NCBI RefSeq assembly: GCF_900107175.1
Contig: NZ_FNOZ01000013.1
Span: forward strand, 1 to 64,000
From: Modestobacter sp. DSM 44400
Lineage (GTDB): Bacteria > Actinomycetota > Actinomycetes > Mycobacteriales > Geodermatophilaceae
Direction of reading: 5' to 3'
Length of the DNA: 64,000 nucleotides
Shown: positions 26,659-34,535 of the stretch, piece after piece
Numbering within the stretch: the stretch's first letter is position 1
How the letters are laid out: each line of letters begins with the position of its first letter
Made by a program: the position numbers and the translations under genes
Notes under the pieces: model-generated
Databases searched by the model: none
What the model was told of the DNA's origin: nothing
The model's input: only the letters and a program-made list of their open reading frames with translations

Positions 26659-26819
26659 GTCAGGTCGGTCGGGTGGAGGGTGCCCATGAGGTGTCCTTCG
26701 GGGTCGGTGACGATCGCCAAGCGCAGGTAGTGTCGCGTCAGCCGCTCACGCACCGCAGCGACGGGCTCGTGGGCTCGCAGGGTGAAGGGGCCGGGCTCCA
26801 TCAGTTGCCCGATACGCGC
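26655..26819 (-). pseudogene. CBS-domain protein, C-terminal fragment
   Basis: The minus-strand frame opens after a stop at 26820 and reads ARIGQLMEPGPFTLRAHEP, then LRLAIVTDPEGHLMGTLHP, a single CBS half (the usual pattern is V..LM..GP.TV...E.....A.VTD..G.L.G.L...D). It ends TGA at 26655, overlapping the start of the FAD oxidoreductase gene. An internal ATG at 26801 could make 48 residues, but CBS proteins carry paired domains, so I read it as the tail of a lost gene once co-transcribed with the oxidoreductase. Confidence 0.7.
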
Positions 26820-26845
26820 TCACGACCTTGGTGGGGGACTCTCAC

Positions 26846-27375
26846 ATGACAGTTCCTGAGGCGGTGGTGACCGTCTACACCCGTCCCGGATGCCCGTTCA
26901 GTGCGGCGCTGCGCTGGCAGCTGCGCCGCCTCGCCGTCCAGGTCCGGGAGATCGACATCTGGGCCGACCGTGACGCCGCCGGTGTGGTCCGCGTTATCAC
27001 CGGCGGTGACGAGACCGTCCCGACGGTCGTCGTCGGCACCCGGACGATGGTCAGTCCCGGTGTGGACGCGGTGCGTGCGGCGCTGGCCGAAGTGGCCCCT
27101 GAGGGTGAAAATCGCGGCGGCGCTGTCCACGGCGGGGCGAGTGGTGCGTTGGACGGTCGGGCCGGCACTGATGCTCGCGGTCTGGACGGCGGTCGCTCTG
27201 CTCAGCGCGGACACGGTATTCCACCTCGGGCCGTCGTTGGTGGCTGCGTCCTGGGCCGTCACGGCCCGAATGGACGCCGCCCGCGGACTCGGGTTTGCGC
27301 TCGGCGGCATCCTGGCCGCGGGCGGGGTGGCACTCTCCACCGTCGCGGGCGGTGCCGCGCTCGATGTCATCGTCG
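26846..27375 (+). pseudogene. frameshifted glutaredoxin-membrane protein
   Basis: ATG 26846 opens a glutaredoxin domain (TVYTRPGCPFSAALRWQL, then GGDETVPTVVVGTRTMVSPG) very like the domain at 22937. Note CPFS: the second active-site Cys is Ser. After LAEVAPE near 27100 the reading must shift frame to continue as KIAAALSTAGRVVRWTVGP and ALMLAVWTAVALLS, membrane segments like those of the fusion protein. The sequence then breaks at about 27375 into a HAD fragment. A DUF427 part is missing. A separate restart at GTG 27105 is conceivable but less likely. Confidence 0.7.
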
Positions 27376-27755
27376 CCGGCCGCAGCGCTCGTCGAAGCCG
27401 GGATGTCGATCGTGTGTCTGAGCAACGGCGCTCGGGAGAGTACCGAGGAGTTCCTGGTCCGCAGCGGCCTCGATCAGCTGGTCGACGAGGTCATCAGCGT
27501 CGGTGAAGGGCGGATGCGGAAGCCGCTCCGCGGGTCTAGGACCACGCTCTGTCCGCCGTGGGCCGACCGGCCGATGACGTCGCGCTGGTGGCCGTGCACG
27601 CCTTCGACTGCCACGGCGCTCATGCCGCCGGGCACACCACTGGTTGGGCCGTGCGACTGGAGCAGTACTCCGCGGAGATCTCCACCCGGGCCGACGGGAT
27701 CGGTGACGACCTGGTCGACGTCGCCACCCGACTGATCGCCCTGCCCGAACGCTGA
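27376..27755 (+). pseudogene. HAD type II-like fragment, frameshifted
   Basis: The first part reads AALVEAGMSIVCLSNGARES and VDEVISVGEGRMRKPLRG, matching motifs II and III of the HAD protein at 13928. After a shift near 27545, GRPADDVALVAVHAFDCHGA and DLVDVATRLIALPER match its C-terminus (LLVAVHPWDIDGA, LTDLATQLA). The N-terminal nucleophile region is missing. It is a second, dead copy of that type of gene, joined directly to the glutaredoxin remnant. Confidence 0.75.
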
Positions 27756-27832
27756 CCTGCCGGAGGTTGGCCCAGCGAGTGCGTTGAACTGCAACACCAC
27801 GAGAAGCAACACCCGACGAGAAGGAGTCTGTG

Positions 27833-27889
27833 ATGGCCACCCTGCGTACCGACGATCGCCCCCCGCGGACAGGGTCCGCTCATGTCTGA
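27833..27889 (+). CDS. 18-residue leader ORF overlapping the next gene
   Basis: A good ribosome site (AGAAGGAG, 27819-27826) precedes ATG 27833, which encodes MATLRTDDRPPRTGSAHV. Its TGA (27887-27889) overlaps the ATG 27882 of the membrane protein gene by 8 bp. The membrane gene has no ribosome site of its own, so translation of this short ORF may deliver ribosomes to it. Alternatively, it is the remnant start of a longer gene. Confidence 0.5.
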   Translation: MATLRTDDRPPRTGSAHV

Positions 27890-28448
27890 CATCACCGATC
27901 CGGGCATGACCACAGGCGCCGCGGCGACCACCGACCCGGGAAACCCCGTGCCCGCACCCGGCCGCTGGCGGTGGGTCCCCGCCCTCGTCGGCGCGCTCGT
28001 CGTATCCCTGGCGGTCGCCCCCGTCGGGCCGCTGCCGTTCTACGTGACGCCGCTGATCCTCGGAGTGACCTACCTGGCCGCCGCCGTCGTGGGTGGGCGG
28101 TCGGCGACGTTGTGGGCCCCGGGGTTGATCATCACCGCTTGGGGTGGCGCGGTGGTGCTCGTGTTCAGCCACACCCTCAACGCAGACTTCGCGGCCGTCG
28201 CGGTCACCGCCCTCGGTATCGGGGCCACCGCGGCGGCGCTGCTGGGTCGCGTCGGGTTCCGCATGGATGCGATCGCGGTCGCGCTGTCGGTGCTGTTCGC
28301 CGGTCTCACCGAGCTCATCGCCTCCCTCGGCGTCGCCATCCTCGGGCGGGGCTGGTTCTACGGCGCACTGCTCGGAGTGTGGGTCCTGAGCGACCTGGCC
28401 CGCATATCCCCCCTGAGGCGGACGGGTTCAGGGAGCGCGCGTGTGTGA
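27882..28448 (+). CDS. small multi-pass membrane protein, unknown function
   Basis: A 188-residue hydrophobic protein with about five or six transmembrane segments, starting near residue 30 (WVPALVGALVVSLAVAP) and including LWAPGLIITAWGGAVVLVFS and WFYGALLGVWVLS. I do not recognise a family motif. Start ATG 27882 overlaps a short upstream ORF that has the ribosome site. Downstream lies a decayed methyltransferase gene on the other strand. It is intact as read. Confidence 0.65.
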   Translation: MSDITDPGMTTGAAATTDPGNPVPAPGRWRWVPALVGALVVSLAVAPVGPLPFYVTPLILGVTYLAAAVVGGRSATLWAPGLIITAWGGAVVLVFSHTLNADFAAVAVTALGIGATAAALLGRVGFRMDAIAVALSVLFAGLTELIASLGVAILGRGWFYGALLGVWVLSDLARISPLRRTGSGSARV

Positions 28449-28539
28449 CAGCCGGACCCGGGTGCCACGGCCCCGTCGTCCGCCAGGAGCGTCCCCCCGG
28501 CCGGCGATACGCGTAACTGCGGCGCAGCTGAGGGTAGGG

Positions 28540-29522
28540 GGGCGGGTGTAGAGCTGGAAGATTTCGTGCAGACCGCGGTCAGTACGCCCCACTCGAGGAC
28601 GTGCCCGTCGTCATCGAAGACCGCCTTGACGGGCCGGGGTAGCTGACGGCCTGGCCGTGGTCGCGGCACTCGCCGTGCTTGCCCGTGTAAGCCACGACCG
28701 TCACCGCATGACCTCGATGCCTTCCACGACCTGCCAGGGGACGCGTCCCGTTTGACCAGATGGATGCTGTGAAACCCCGCCCGCTCGATCGCGGCCAGGA
28801 ACGGCTGCAACGCCCCGGAGCTGCAGCCGTTCCACAGCGCCGGGTCCGCCCGCGGCCGCTCGGGTACCTCAGTGGAGCTGACGATGTCGGATATGGCCGC
28901 CTGCCCACCCCGCCGCAGGCCCCGAAAGATCCCGTCGAACAGTGCCGTCTTCTGCTCGGTGGCGACCAGGTTCAGCACACAGTTGCTCATCACGACGTCG
29001 ATCGAGTCATCGGAGACCAGCGGCGCCTGGGCGCGCAGCCGCCGCTGCTAGGCCTCCACCGCGGCCAGTGAGGCAGGTCGTCGACGGGATGGGCGGCCAG
29101 CCACTGCTCCAGCGCGTCGAGATCCAGCGCGAGGTCCTGGATGCGGGCCTTGCGGAACTCGACGCCGCCGTGCCCGACACGCGCGGCGACCACCGATGAC
29201 CGGCCCGCCCGGGCCGACCACCTGGGAGGCGATGAAGCAGATCTTCCCAGTGCCCGAGCCCATGTCCAGCACCGTCTCACCGGCAGCGAGGTAGCGGCTG
29301 GGATCCCTGCACCCGTAGTCGCGCTTCAACACCTGCGGCGGGATCGCGGCGAGGACATGCGGGTCGTAGTCGACCGCGCAGCACAGCGCCGCCTCGACCT
29401 GCTGCGCCCGCGTTTCCTCGCCGGGCCACCGCCTGCTCCTGATCGGTCGCCGCCACCGGGTCGAGCACCTGCTCCTGGGAGACGGTGACGGCGGTGTCCG
29501 CTGTCGTGGACGTCTGGGTCAT
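28540..29522 (-). pseudogene. ArsM-like SAM methyltransferase, multiply frameshifted
   Basis: On the minus strand, pieces in different frames line up as one class I methyltransferase: MTQTSTTADTAVTVSQEQVL; RDYGCRDPSRYLAAGE, then TVLDMGSGTGKICFIASQVV (SAM motif I); VEFRKARIQDLALDLDALEQ; VMSNCVLNLVATEQKTALFD and GIFRGLRRGGQAAISDIVSS; DPALWNGCSSGALQPFLAA; and AVFDDDGHVLEWG. Conserved Cys in YGC, SNC and NGC are those expected of arsenite methyltransferases (ArsM) and relatives. At least three frame changes and an in-frame stop near 29050 make it nonfunctional. It is adjacent to a broken FAD enzyme on the same strand. Confidence 0.75.
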
Positions 29523-29539
29523 CGGACCTCCGGGGACGC

Positions 29540-30361
29540 TCATCGGGCCGTTGCCGGCTGCGGCGCCTGCGAGTTCGGGTGGGTGTAGCTGCCGACGATC
29601 TCGCCGACCTGCTCGTAAGCGACGCGCACCAGGAAAGTGCTCAGCCGCCCGTAGGACCCCGCATCAAGGACGAAGAAACTCGGTCCCGGGGTGCGCAGGG
29701 CGTCGACACCGACGGCGGGTTGAGCCAGGCAGTCCCCGCCGGCGGTGCCGAGCAGGGTGGCCGAGAGGTCCATCGGGGCGGCGGTGGCGTAGGACTCGTG
29801 GACCTGCAGTTGCCGGTAGAGCGCGGCGTCCCCGACATACCCGGTGAGGCTCAGGAGATGGTCGACGGCGAGGTGGCGCGTGCCGCGCGGGGAGCGCAGC
29901 CGGACTCGGACCTGTCCGCGGTCGGGTTCCAGGGCCTGCACGGTCGTGCGGGTGTGCACCGTGACGCGGTCGGTGTGGCGCCGGCCAGGTCTCGGGTGGT
30001 GTCGACGAGGGTCTGGCGGGCCGACAGGGTGTCGCCGGGGATCTCGCCCCAACTCGCGGCCGGGTCGCGGATCACCCAGTCCAGGCGGGTGCCGGGCAGC
30101 GCGGCGAAGCTCTGCGCCGCGGCCTACGCGAATTTACCCGCGCCGACGAGCAGGACGGTGCCACGCCACCGGCCCCCTCCGGGTGGTTGCCCAGCGCGGG
30201 AAGGGCACGGATGATCCGCCCGCCCAACGCGGTCTCGCCCGGAGCGGCGATGCCGCCATCGCCCATCGGGTTGGGATGGCCGAAGGTCCCGGTGCAATCG
30301 AGCACCATGTCAGCGGTGTGCACGTGCTCGCCCTCAGGTCCCTCGATCAGGAGCCGGAACG
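29540..30361 (-). pseudogene. FAD/NAD(P)-dependent oxidoreductase, broken
   Basis: Minus-strand pieces include VHTADMVLDCTGTFGHPNPM, GETALGGRIIRALPALGNHP, VLLVGAGKFA followed by TAG at about 30123 and then AAAQSFAALPGTRLDWVIRD. After a further shift come TGYVGDAALYRQLQVHESYA, GDCLAQPAVGVDALRTPGPS and YGRLSTFLVRVAYEQV. It looks like the C-terminal two thirds of a flavoprotein of the kind often found with ArsM-like methyltransferases. The N-terminus is missing: the sequence joins an MFS fragment on the other strand at 30361/30362. Confidence 0.7.
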
Positions 30362-30814
30362 GTCGCCCGGGACGCCGTCCCGGCCGTCTGGTTGGTCGGC
30401 ATCATGCTCGGGGCCCTGGTCGGCGGCCGGCTCACCGACCGCTTCGGCCGGCGCCGGCTGTTCGTGCTCACCCTGCTCTGGTACGCCGGCTTCACCGTGC
30501 TGACCGGGCTGTTCCCGTCGCTGAGCTCGGTCTATGCGCTCGGCTTCCTCGCGGCGCTGGGCGTGGGCGCGGAGTGCTCGATCATCAATGCGGCGATCGC
30601 GGAGTTCATGCCAGCGAGCGTGCGCGGGCGAGCCAACGCCGTGGTGATGAACGTCTGGTCGGTCGGCGCCGTGCGGGCCGCGCTGATGGCCTACCTGCTG
30701 CTCAACGTCACCGCGTGAAGCGCCGGCTCCTCGTGGCGGGTCATGTTCGTCCTGGGCGGCCTGCTGGCCCTGGTGCTGTTCTTCCACCGCCGGATCCCCG
30801 AGTCCCCCCGCTGA
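30362..30814 (+). pseudogene. MFS transporter fragment, duplicate of the gene at 37191
   Basis: The forward frame reads AVWLVGIMLGALVGGRLTDR, FGRRRLFVLTLLWYAGF, ALGVGAECSIINAAIAEFMP and VRGRANAVVMN. This is nearly the same as residues ~60-200 of the MFS protein at 37191-38597. An in-frame TGA at 30716-30718 stands where the intact copy has LS in AALSAGLSW. The copy then continues SSWRVMFVLGGLLALVLF and ends RIPESPR, stop. Both termini are absent, so it is a dead partial duplicate. Confidence 0.9.
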
Positions 30815-30928
30815 GCGCTGCATGCGCCAGCTATCGACATCACGGGCCGGGAAGGAGCGGACACGCTCGACGGGTTCCCTTGTTGCCCGGGTCACGTCCC
30901 GTGCGCTCGGACCGGATGGGCGGAGTCT

Positions 30929-32332
30929 GTGGTGGGCATGCGTAGTGCAGTACGCCGGTGGGAGAGGCTCACCCGGCCGGTCCACCCTGAGACGGCCGCG
31001 GTGCTGGCCGAACGGTGGGCCGCGCTGCCGGAGGCGGTCCGGACACCGGCCCAGAGTCTGGGGCGGCACGCCGTCGGGTGCGAGGGCACGCACGGGGTCT
31101 TCCCGAAGTGCAACCTGACGTGCACGCCCTGCTACCACTCGGCGGATGCCAACAAGGTCCGCGTCGACGGGACGCACACGGTGCGGGAAGTCGATACCCA
31201 GATGGCCTACTTCCGCGAGCGGCGCGGACCGTACGCGCACGCGCAGCTCATCGGTGGCGAGGTGAGCCTGCTGCCGCCCGAGGACCACGCGGCTGCGCTG
31301 CTCCGCATGCGTGCACATGGCCGGGAGCCGATGTCGATGACCCACGGTGACTTCGACGCCGACTACCTCCAGCGATTAGTGCTCGACGACGCCGGCGCGC
31401 TCCGGCTGGGGCGGGTGAGCTTCGCCGCACACTTCGACTCGCTGATGCGCGGACGACGGGGCGCGGTGCGACCGCGAACCGAGGCGGAGCTGCACCCGTT
31501 CCGGGAGCGGTTCGTCCAGATGTTCCTCGACACGCGCCGGGAACTGGGGCTGCGGTATTACCTGGCGCACAACATGACGGTCACCCCGGCCAACGTCGGC
31601 CAGCTCGCCGAGACGGTGCGGGCCGTGCTGCCCATGGGTTTCTCGATGATGTCCTTCCAGCCGGCCGCGCACGTCGGTGATGAACGACGCTGGCGGGAGA
31701 GCTATCAGGAGATGAGCATCGACGCCGTCTGGGCGGCGTTGGAGGAGGGCGTGGGCCACCGGGTGCCCTACGAGGGTGTCGAGTTCGGGGACCCGCGCTG
31801 CAACCGCACGGCGTTCGGCTTCCTCGCCGACGGTTCCTGGGTGTCCCTGCTCCACCCCGACGACGCACGTGACATGGCGGCCCGCGACCGGTTCTTCGAC
31901 CACTTCGGCGGGGTGGCCTTCACCGGCACCGCACCCCACCTGCTCGCGGTCAAGGTCGCCCGGGTGCTCCGACACCACCCTGGTGACCTCGTCGTGGCGC
32001 TGCGGTGGGCGGCGCGCACCGTGCGCCGGACCGGGGGTGCACGTCGGCTGGCAGGGGCAGCGCGCCGCGGGACCCTGCGCCCGATGACCTTCGAGGTGCA
32101 CAGTTTCATGGACGCCGCGCAGGTCGCGCCGGCCTGGGATCTGCTGCAGCGCGGAATCGTGGCCGAAGACCCGGAGTTGCTGGCGACCCAGGAGAGGCTG
32201 ACCGCCTGCACGTACACGATGGCGCATCCCGAGACGGGTCAGTTGGTCCCGGCGTGCGCCCAGCACTCGGTGCTCGACGTCGCCGAGAATGTCGAGCTCC
32301 GCAGGCTGCTCCCGCTGACGGTCGTGAACTGA
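30929..32332 (+). CDS. radical SAM protein with C-terminal Cys motif
   Basis: A 467-residue radical SAM enzyme. The cluster motif is FPKCNLTCTPCYHSADANK (CX3CX2C), followed by AQLIGGEVSLLPPEDHA (the GGE SAM-binding loop). The C-terminal part contains MTFEVHSFMDAAQVAPAW, then ERLTACTYTMAHPETGQLV and PACAQHSV. The phrase HSFMD and the paired Cys resemble the C-terminal segment of HpnH- and tetraether-synthase-like radical SAM enzymes, which act on lipids; this comparison is from memory. Start GTG 30929 (or 30932/ATG 30938) follows GGCGGAG. A terminator follows. The substrate is unknown. Confidence 0.85.
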   Translation: MVGMRSAVRRWERLTRPVHPETAAVLAERWAALPEAVRTPAQSLGRHAVGCEGTHGVFPKCNLTCTPCYHSADANKVRVDGTHTVREVDTQMAYFRERRGPYAHAQLIGGEVSLLPPEDHAAALLRMRAHGREPMSMTHGDFDADYLQRLVLDDAGALRLGRVSFAAHFDSLMRGRRGAVRPRTEAELHPFRERFVQMFLDTRRELGLRYYLAHNMTVTPANVGQLAETVRAVLPMGFSMMSFQPAAHVGDERRWRESYQEMSIDAVWAALEEGVGHRVPYEGVEFGDPRCNRTAFGFLADGSWVSLLHPDDARDMAARDRFFDHFGGVAFTGTAPHLLAVKVARVLRHHPGDLVVALRWAARTVRRTGGARRLAGAARRGTLRPMTFEVHSFMDAAQVAPAWDLLQRGIVAEDPELLATQERLTACTYTMAHPETGQLVPACAQHSVLDVAENVELRRLLPLTVVN

Positions 32333-32352
32333 GCTCAGCGTGTCGTTCGACC

Positions 32353-32390
32353 CCAGCCCCCCGGGAGTTGCCCGGTGATTCGGGGGCTGG
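32353..32390. terminator. hairpin downstream of the radical SAM gene
   Basis: CCAGCCCCC (32353-32361) pairs perfectly with GGGGGCTGG (32382-32390); an inner CGGG/CCCG can extend the stem. It lies 20 bp after the radical SAM stop. The remaining ~200 bp to 32589 show no gene. Confidence 0.7.
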
Positions 32391-32588
32391 CCCGAGGGTG
32401 GCCATCACTGAGTCCGCCCGGGAGCGCGGGCCCACCAATTCGACGGTGTTGGATGCGGTGGCCCCGGCAGGCGACGACGCCACCGCAGCTGCGGCCGGTC
32501 GTTGGCCGGCCGCGGGCGGCCGGGCACCACTCCACCCGGGGCCCGGTCCGAGCCGGGCGGGGGCCGGGAGAGCAAGATCAGCAGTCCC

Positions 32589-33071
32589 TCATTGCCTGGT
32601 GGCCGGAAAGAGGCGGTCGAAGATCGCTGACGTGGCCGCGATGTGCACGGCCTTGTCGAGGACGTCGATGGTGGCCTCCTTGCGCGACCACGTCCACGGC
32701 TTGCCGAGCCCGAGTGCGGTGATCATGACGAGGTCCTGGGTGTAGATGGCGCCGAACGTCGTGGCCGTGCCCCGCAGACCGCGCAGGCCCTGGTGGGCAG
32801 CCGCGCCGTAGGCGGCACCCCACATGGCCCCCAGAGCGGTGTGGGCCGCGTAGCTCAGCCGCTTCATTCCCGCGTCACTGCCCGGCTTGACGGGCAGCAG
32901 CTTCTGGACCAGCTGAGCCGGGCCGTAGCTGTCCTCACGCCCGGAGATGGGCATCTCGACCAGCTTCTGGAACGTGGTCATCACCACGCTGCCGGCCACA
33001 CCGGCCAGCGCACCTCGACCGAGGTCGGCCACGAGAGAGGGGCGTCTGGTTGAAGAGGAAACGAGTCGCAT
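32589..33071 (-). CDS. conserved hypothetical, DUF1440-like membrane-associated protein
   Basis: A 160-residue protein: LGRGALAGVAGSVVMTTFQK begins with a glycine-rich hydrophobic segment, followed by SYAAHTALGAMWGAAYGAAA and TFGAIYTQDLVMITALGLGK. Glycine-rich helices and conserved His/Trp resemble small membrane proteins of the DUF1440/YagU kind, but the assignment is tentative. Start ATG 33071. It is single-gene, convergent with the radical SAM gene. No function can be assigned. Confidence 0.65.
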   Translation of the reverse strand: MRLVSSSTRRPSLVADLGRGALAGVAGSVVMTTFQKLVEMPISGREDSYGPAQLVQKLLPVKPGSDAGMKRLSYAAHTALGAMWGAAYGAAAHQGLRGLRGTATTFGAIYTQDLVMITALGLGKPWTWSRKEATIDVLDKAVHIAATSAIFDRLFPATRQ

Positions 33072-33179
33072 GGCTCGGAGCTACCCGGCTGAGAGGAGCT
33101 CATGCACACCGAAGAGGGTTCGGCGGATCCGGTCCCGGTACGGGTTCCCACCCCGCCGGGCGGCGGATGGCGGACGGCC

Positions 33180-33983
33180 TCACTCCCGACCGTCGTCGTG
33201 CCTGACATCGAGGTCGACCCGCTCCGCGACGAAGCACAGCAGCCCCCGGACGGCTTCGGCATCGTGGAACGGTTCGGGATAGGTCCAGACCAGGTCCTTC
33301 TCCAACCGCTCGCCCAGCCGGAGGGACCAGTAGTGGGCGATGCCCTTGTAGGGGCAGCGGGTGGTGGTGTAGCTGGGCTCGAGCAGCTCGGTGCGCACGT
33401 CCTCGCGGAGCAGGTAGTAGCGCACCGGCAGGCCGGACTCGATGAGCATCCGTGGCCGGGTCGAGTCGGCCACCACGACATCGCCGATCCGCACCTGCAC
33501 GTGCCTGGAGCTCCGGAGCACGTCGATGCGGGTGTAGGGATCGCGGGGGTGGACGAAGACCTCCTCGTCCTCCTCGAACACCCCGTCCATCGAGTCCCAG
33601 TCGAAGGCGACCAGCCCCGCGACCGCTGCCGCTGGCTCCGGTGGCTGCTCGAAGGAGTACGCCGCGTCCACCGCCCGCCGGTCCCCGGCCCGCACCGTCC
33701 AGTACGTCCCCTCTCCCATCGCCGGGTCGGACCTGCGGCGCTCGCTGCGCTCGAACAACTCGGCACGCACGTCCTGGCGGGGGAACAGGTACGTCGGCGT
33801 CCGGCCCGGCGGATGCAGCAAGCGGACATCGGTGCTGTCAGCGACCGTCGCCCCGCCGAGGATCACCCGCACCCGCCGCGGCGTGTGCTCCAGGTACAAC
33901 ACGTACTCGGGCCGGTGCGGATCGAAGTTGAACGACCCCGCCGGATGCTCGCCGAACGGTCCACTGCCTTTGGTCAGACTCAC
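33180..33983 (-). CDS. two-domain DUF427 protein (paralogue of 21793)
   Basis: A 267-residue tandem DUF427 protein. The first unit (about 35-125) has RRVRVILGGATVADSTDVRL and TYLFPRQDVRAELF. The second (about 150-250) has VRYYLLREDVRTELL, TTRCPYKGIAHYWSL and VWTYPEP. The linker EDEEVFVHPRDPYTRIDVLR matches that of the paralogue at 21793. The first unit lacks the CPxKG motif (SDPAMGEGTYW replaces it), so it may have lost whatever the Cys does. Start GTG 33983 with only a weak ribosome site. Function is unknown. Confidence 0.9.
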   Translation of the reverse strand: MSLTKGSGPFGEHPAGSFNFDPHRPEYVLYLEHTPRRVRVILGGATVADSTDVRLLHPPGRTPTYLFPRQDVRAELFERSERRRSDPAMGEGTYWTVRAGDRRAVDAAYSFEQPPEPAAAVAGLVAFDWDSMDGVFEEDEEVFVHPRDPYTRIDVLRSSRHVQVRIGDVVVADSTRPRMLIESGLPVRYYLLREDVRTELLEPSYTTTRCPYKGIAHYWSLRLGERLEKDLVWTYPEPFHDAEAVRGLLCFVAERVDLDVRHDDGRE

Positions 33984-34019
33984 CCCGCTGCGCTACCCGA
34001 GCCGGCGGATCTCATGTGA

Positions 34020-34466
34020 GAGGCCAATCTGCCTCGCGTTCCGTCGCTCGACGGCGGCCTCACCCAGCGCGGTGGTGAGCTCCGGGGGGTCGGCCTCCAG
34101 CTGCACGACACCGCCGCCCTCGCCGCGCTGTACGACGAGCACGGGTTCTTCGAGGACCCCGTCGGCGGCCAGCGGCACGAGGGACGGGCGGCTGTCCGCG
34201 AGCACTTCGCGGTGGCTCTGCAGGCACCGCGCGAGGTCCACCTCATGTCCATCGCAGTGGTCGGTACCGAGGTTGCCGTGCTGTTCCGCGCTGTCGCGAC
34301 CGACGGCACCACCACCGAGGTCTTCGACGTGATGTCCTTCACCGACCAGGGCCACATCGCCTGCACCTGGGCCTACTGGCCGGCAGGAGCAGGCGATGCC
34401 GCGCCATCGGAGCCGGATGCGAGGCGGCCGTCGACCCGGCGCCCGGGCCCTCCAGGCTCCCGATAG
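34020..34466 (+). pseudogene. SnoaL/NTF2-like protein without a usable start
   Basis: The forward frame after TGA 34017-34019 reads NLPRVPSLDGG, then TAALAALYDEHGFFEDPVGG, REHFAVALQAPREVHLMSIA and FDVMSFTDQGHIACTWAYW. This is an NTF2-like/SnoaL cone fold of the kind seen in steroid isomerase and polyketide cyclase proteins. An ATG at 34014 is followed at once by the stop TGA, suggesting a small indel right after the start codon. No other good start precedes the conserved part. It ends at TAG 34464-34466. Confidence 0.6.
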
Positions 34467-34535
34467 ACGGTCACCGCGTGATCTCCGGAGACCGTCCACG
34501 GAACCAGAAGACCCACGCGATCGCGGGCGGACCGG

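Noticed and set aside
26846-27421. Programmed frameshifting in the glutaredoxin gene
   Set aside because: No clear slippery heptamer plus structure is seen, the active-site Cys is changed, and the downstream part is truncated; decay is more likely.
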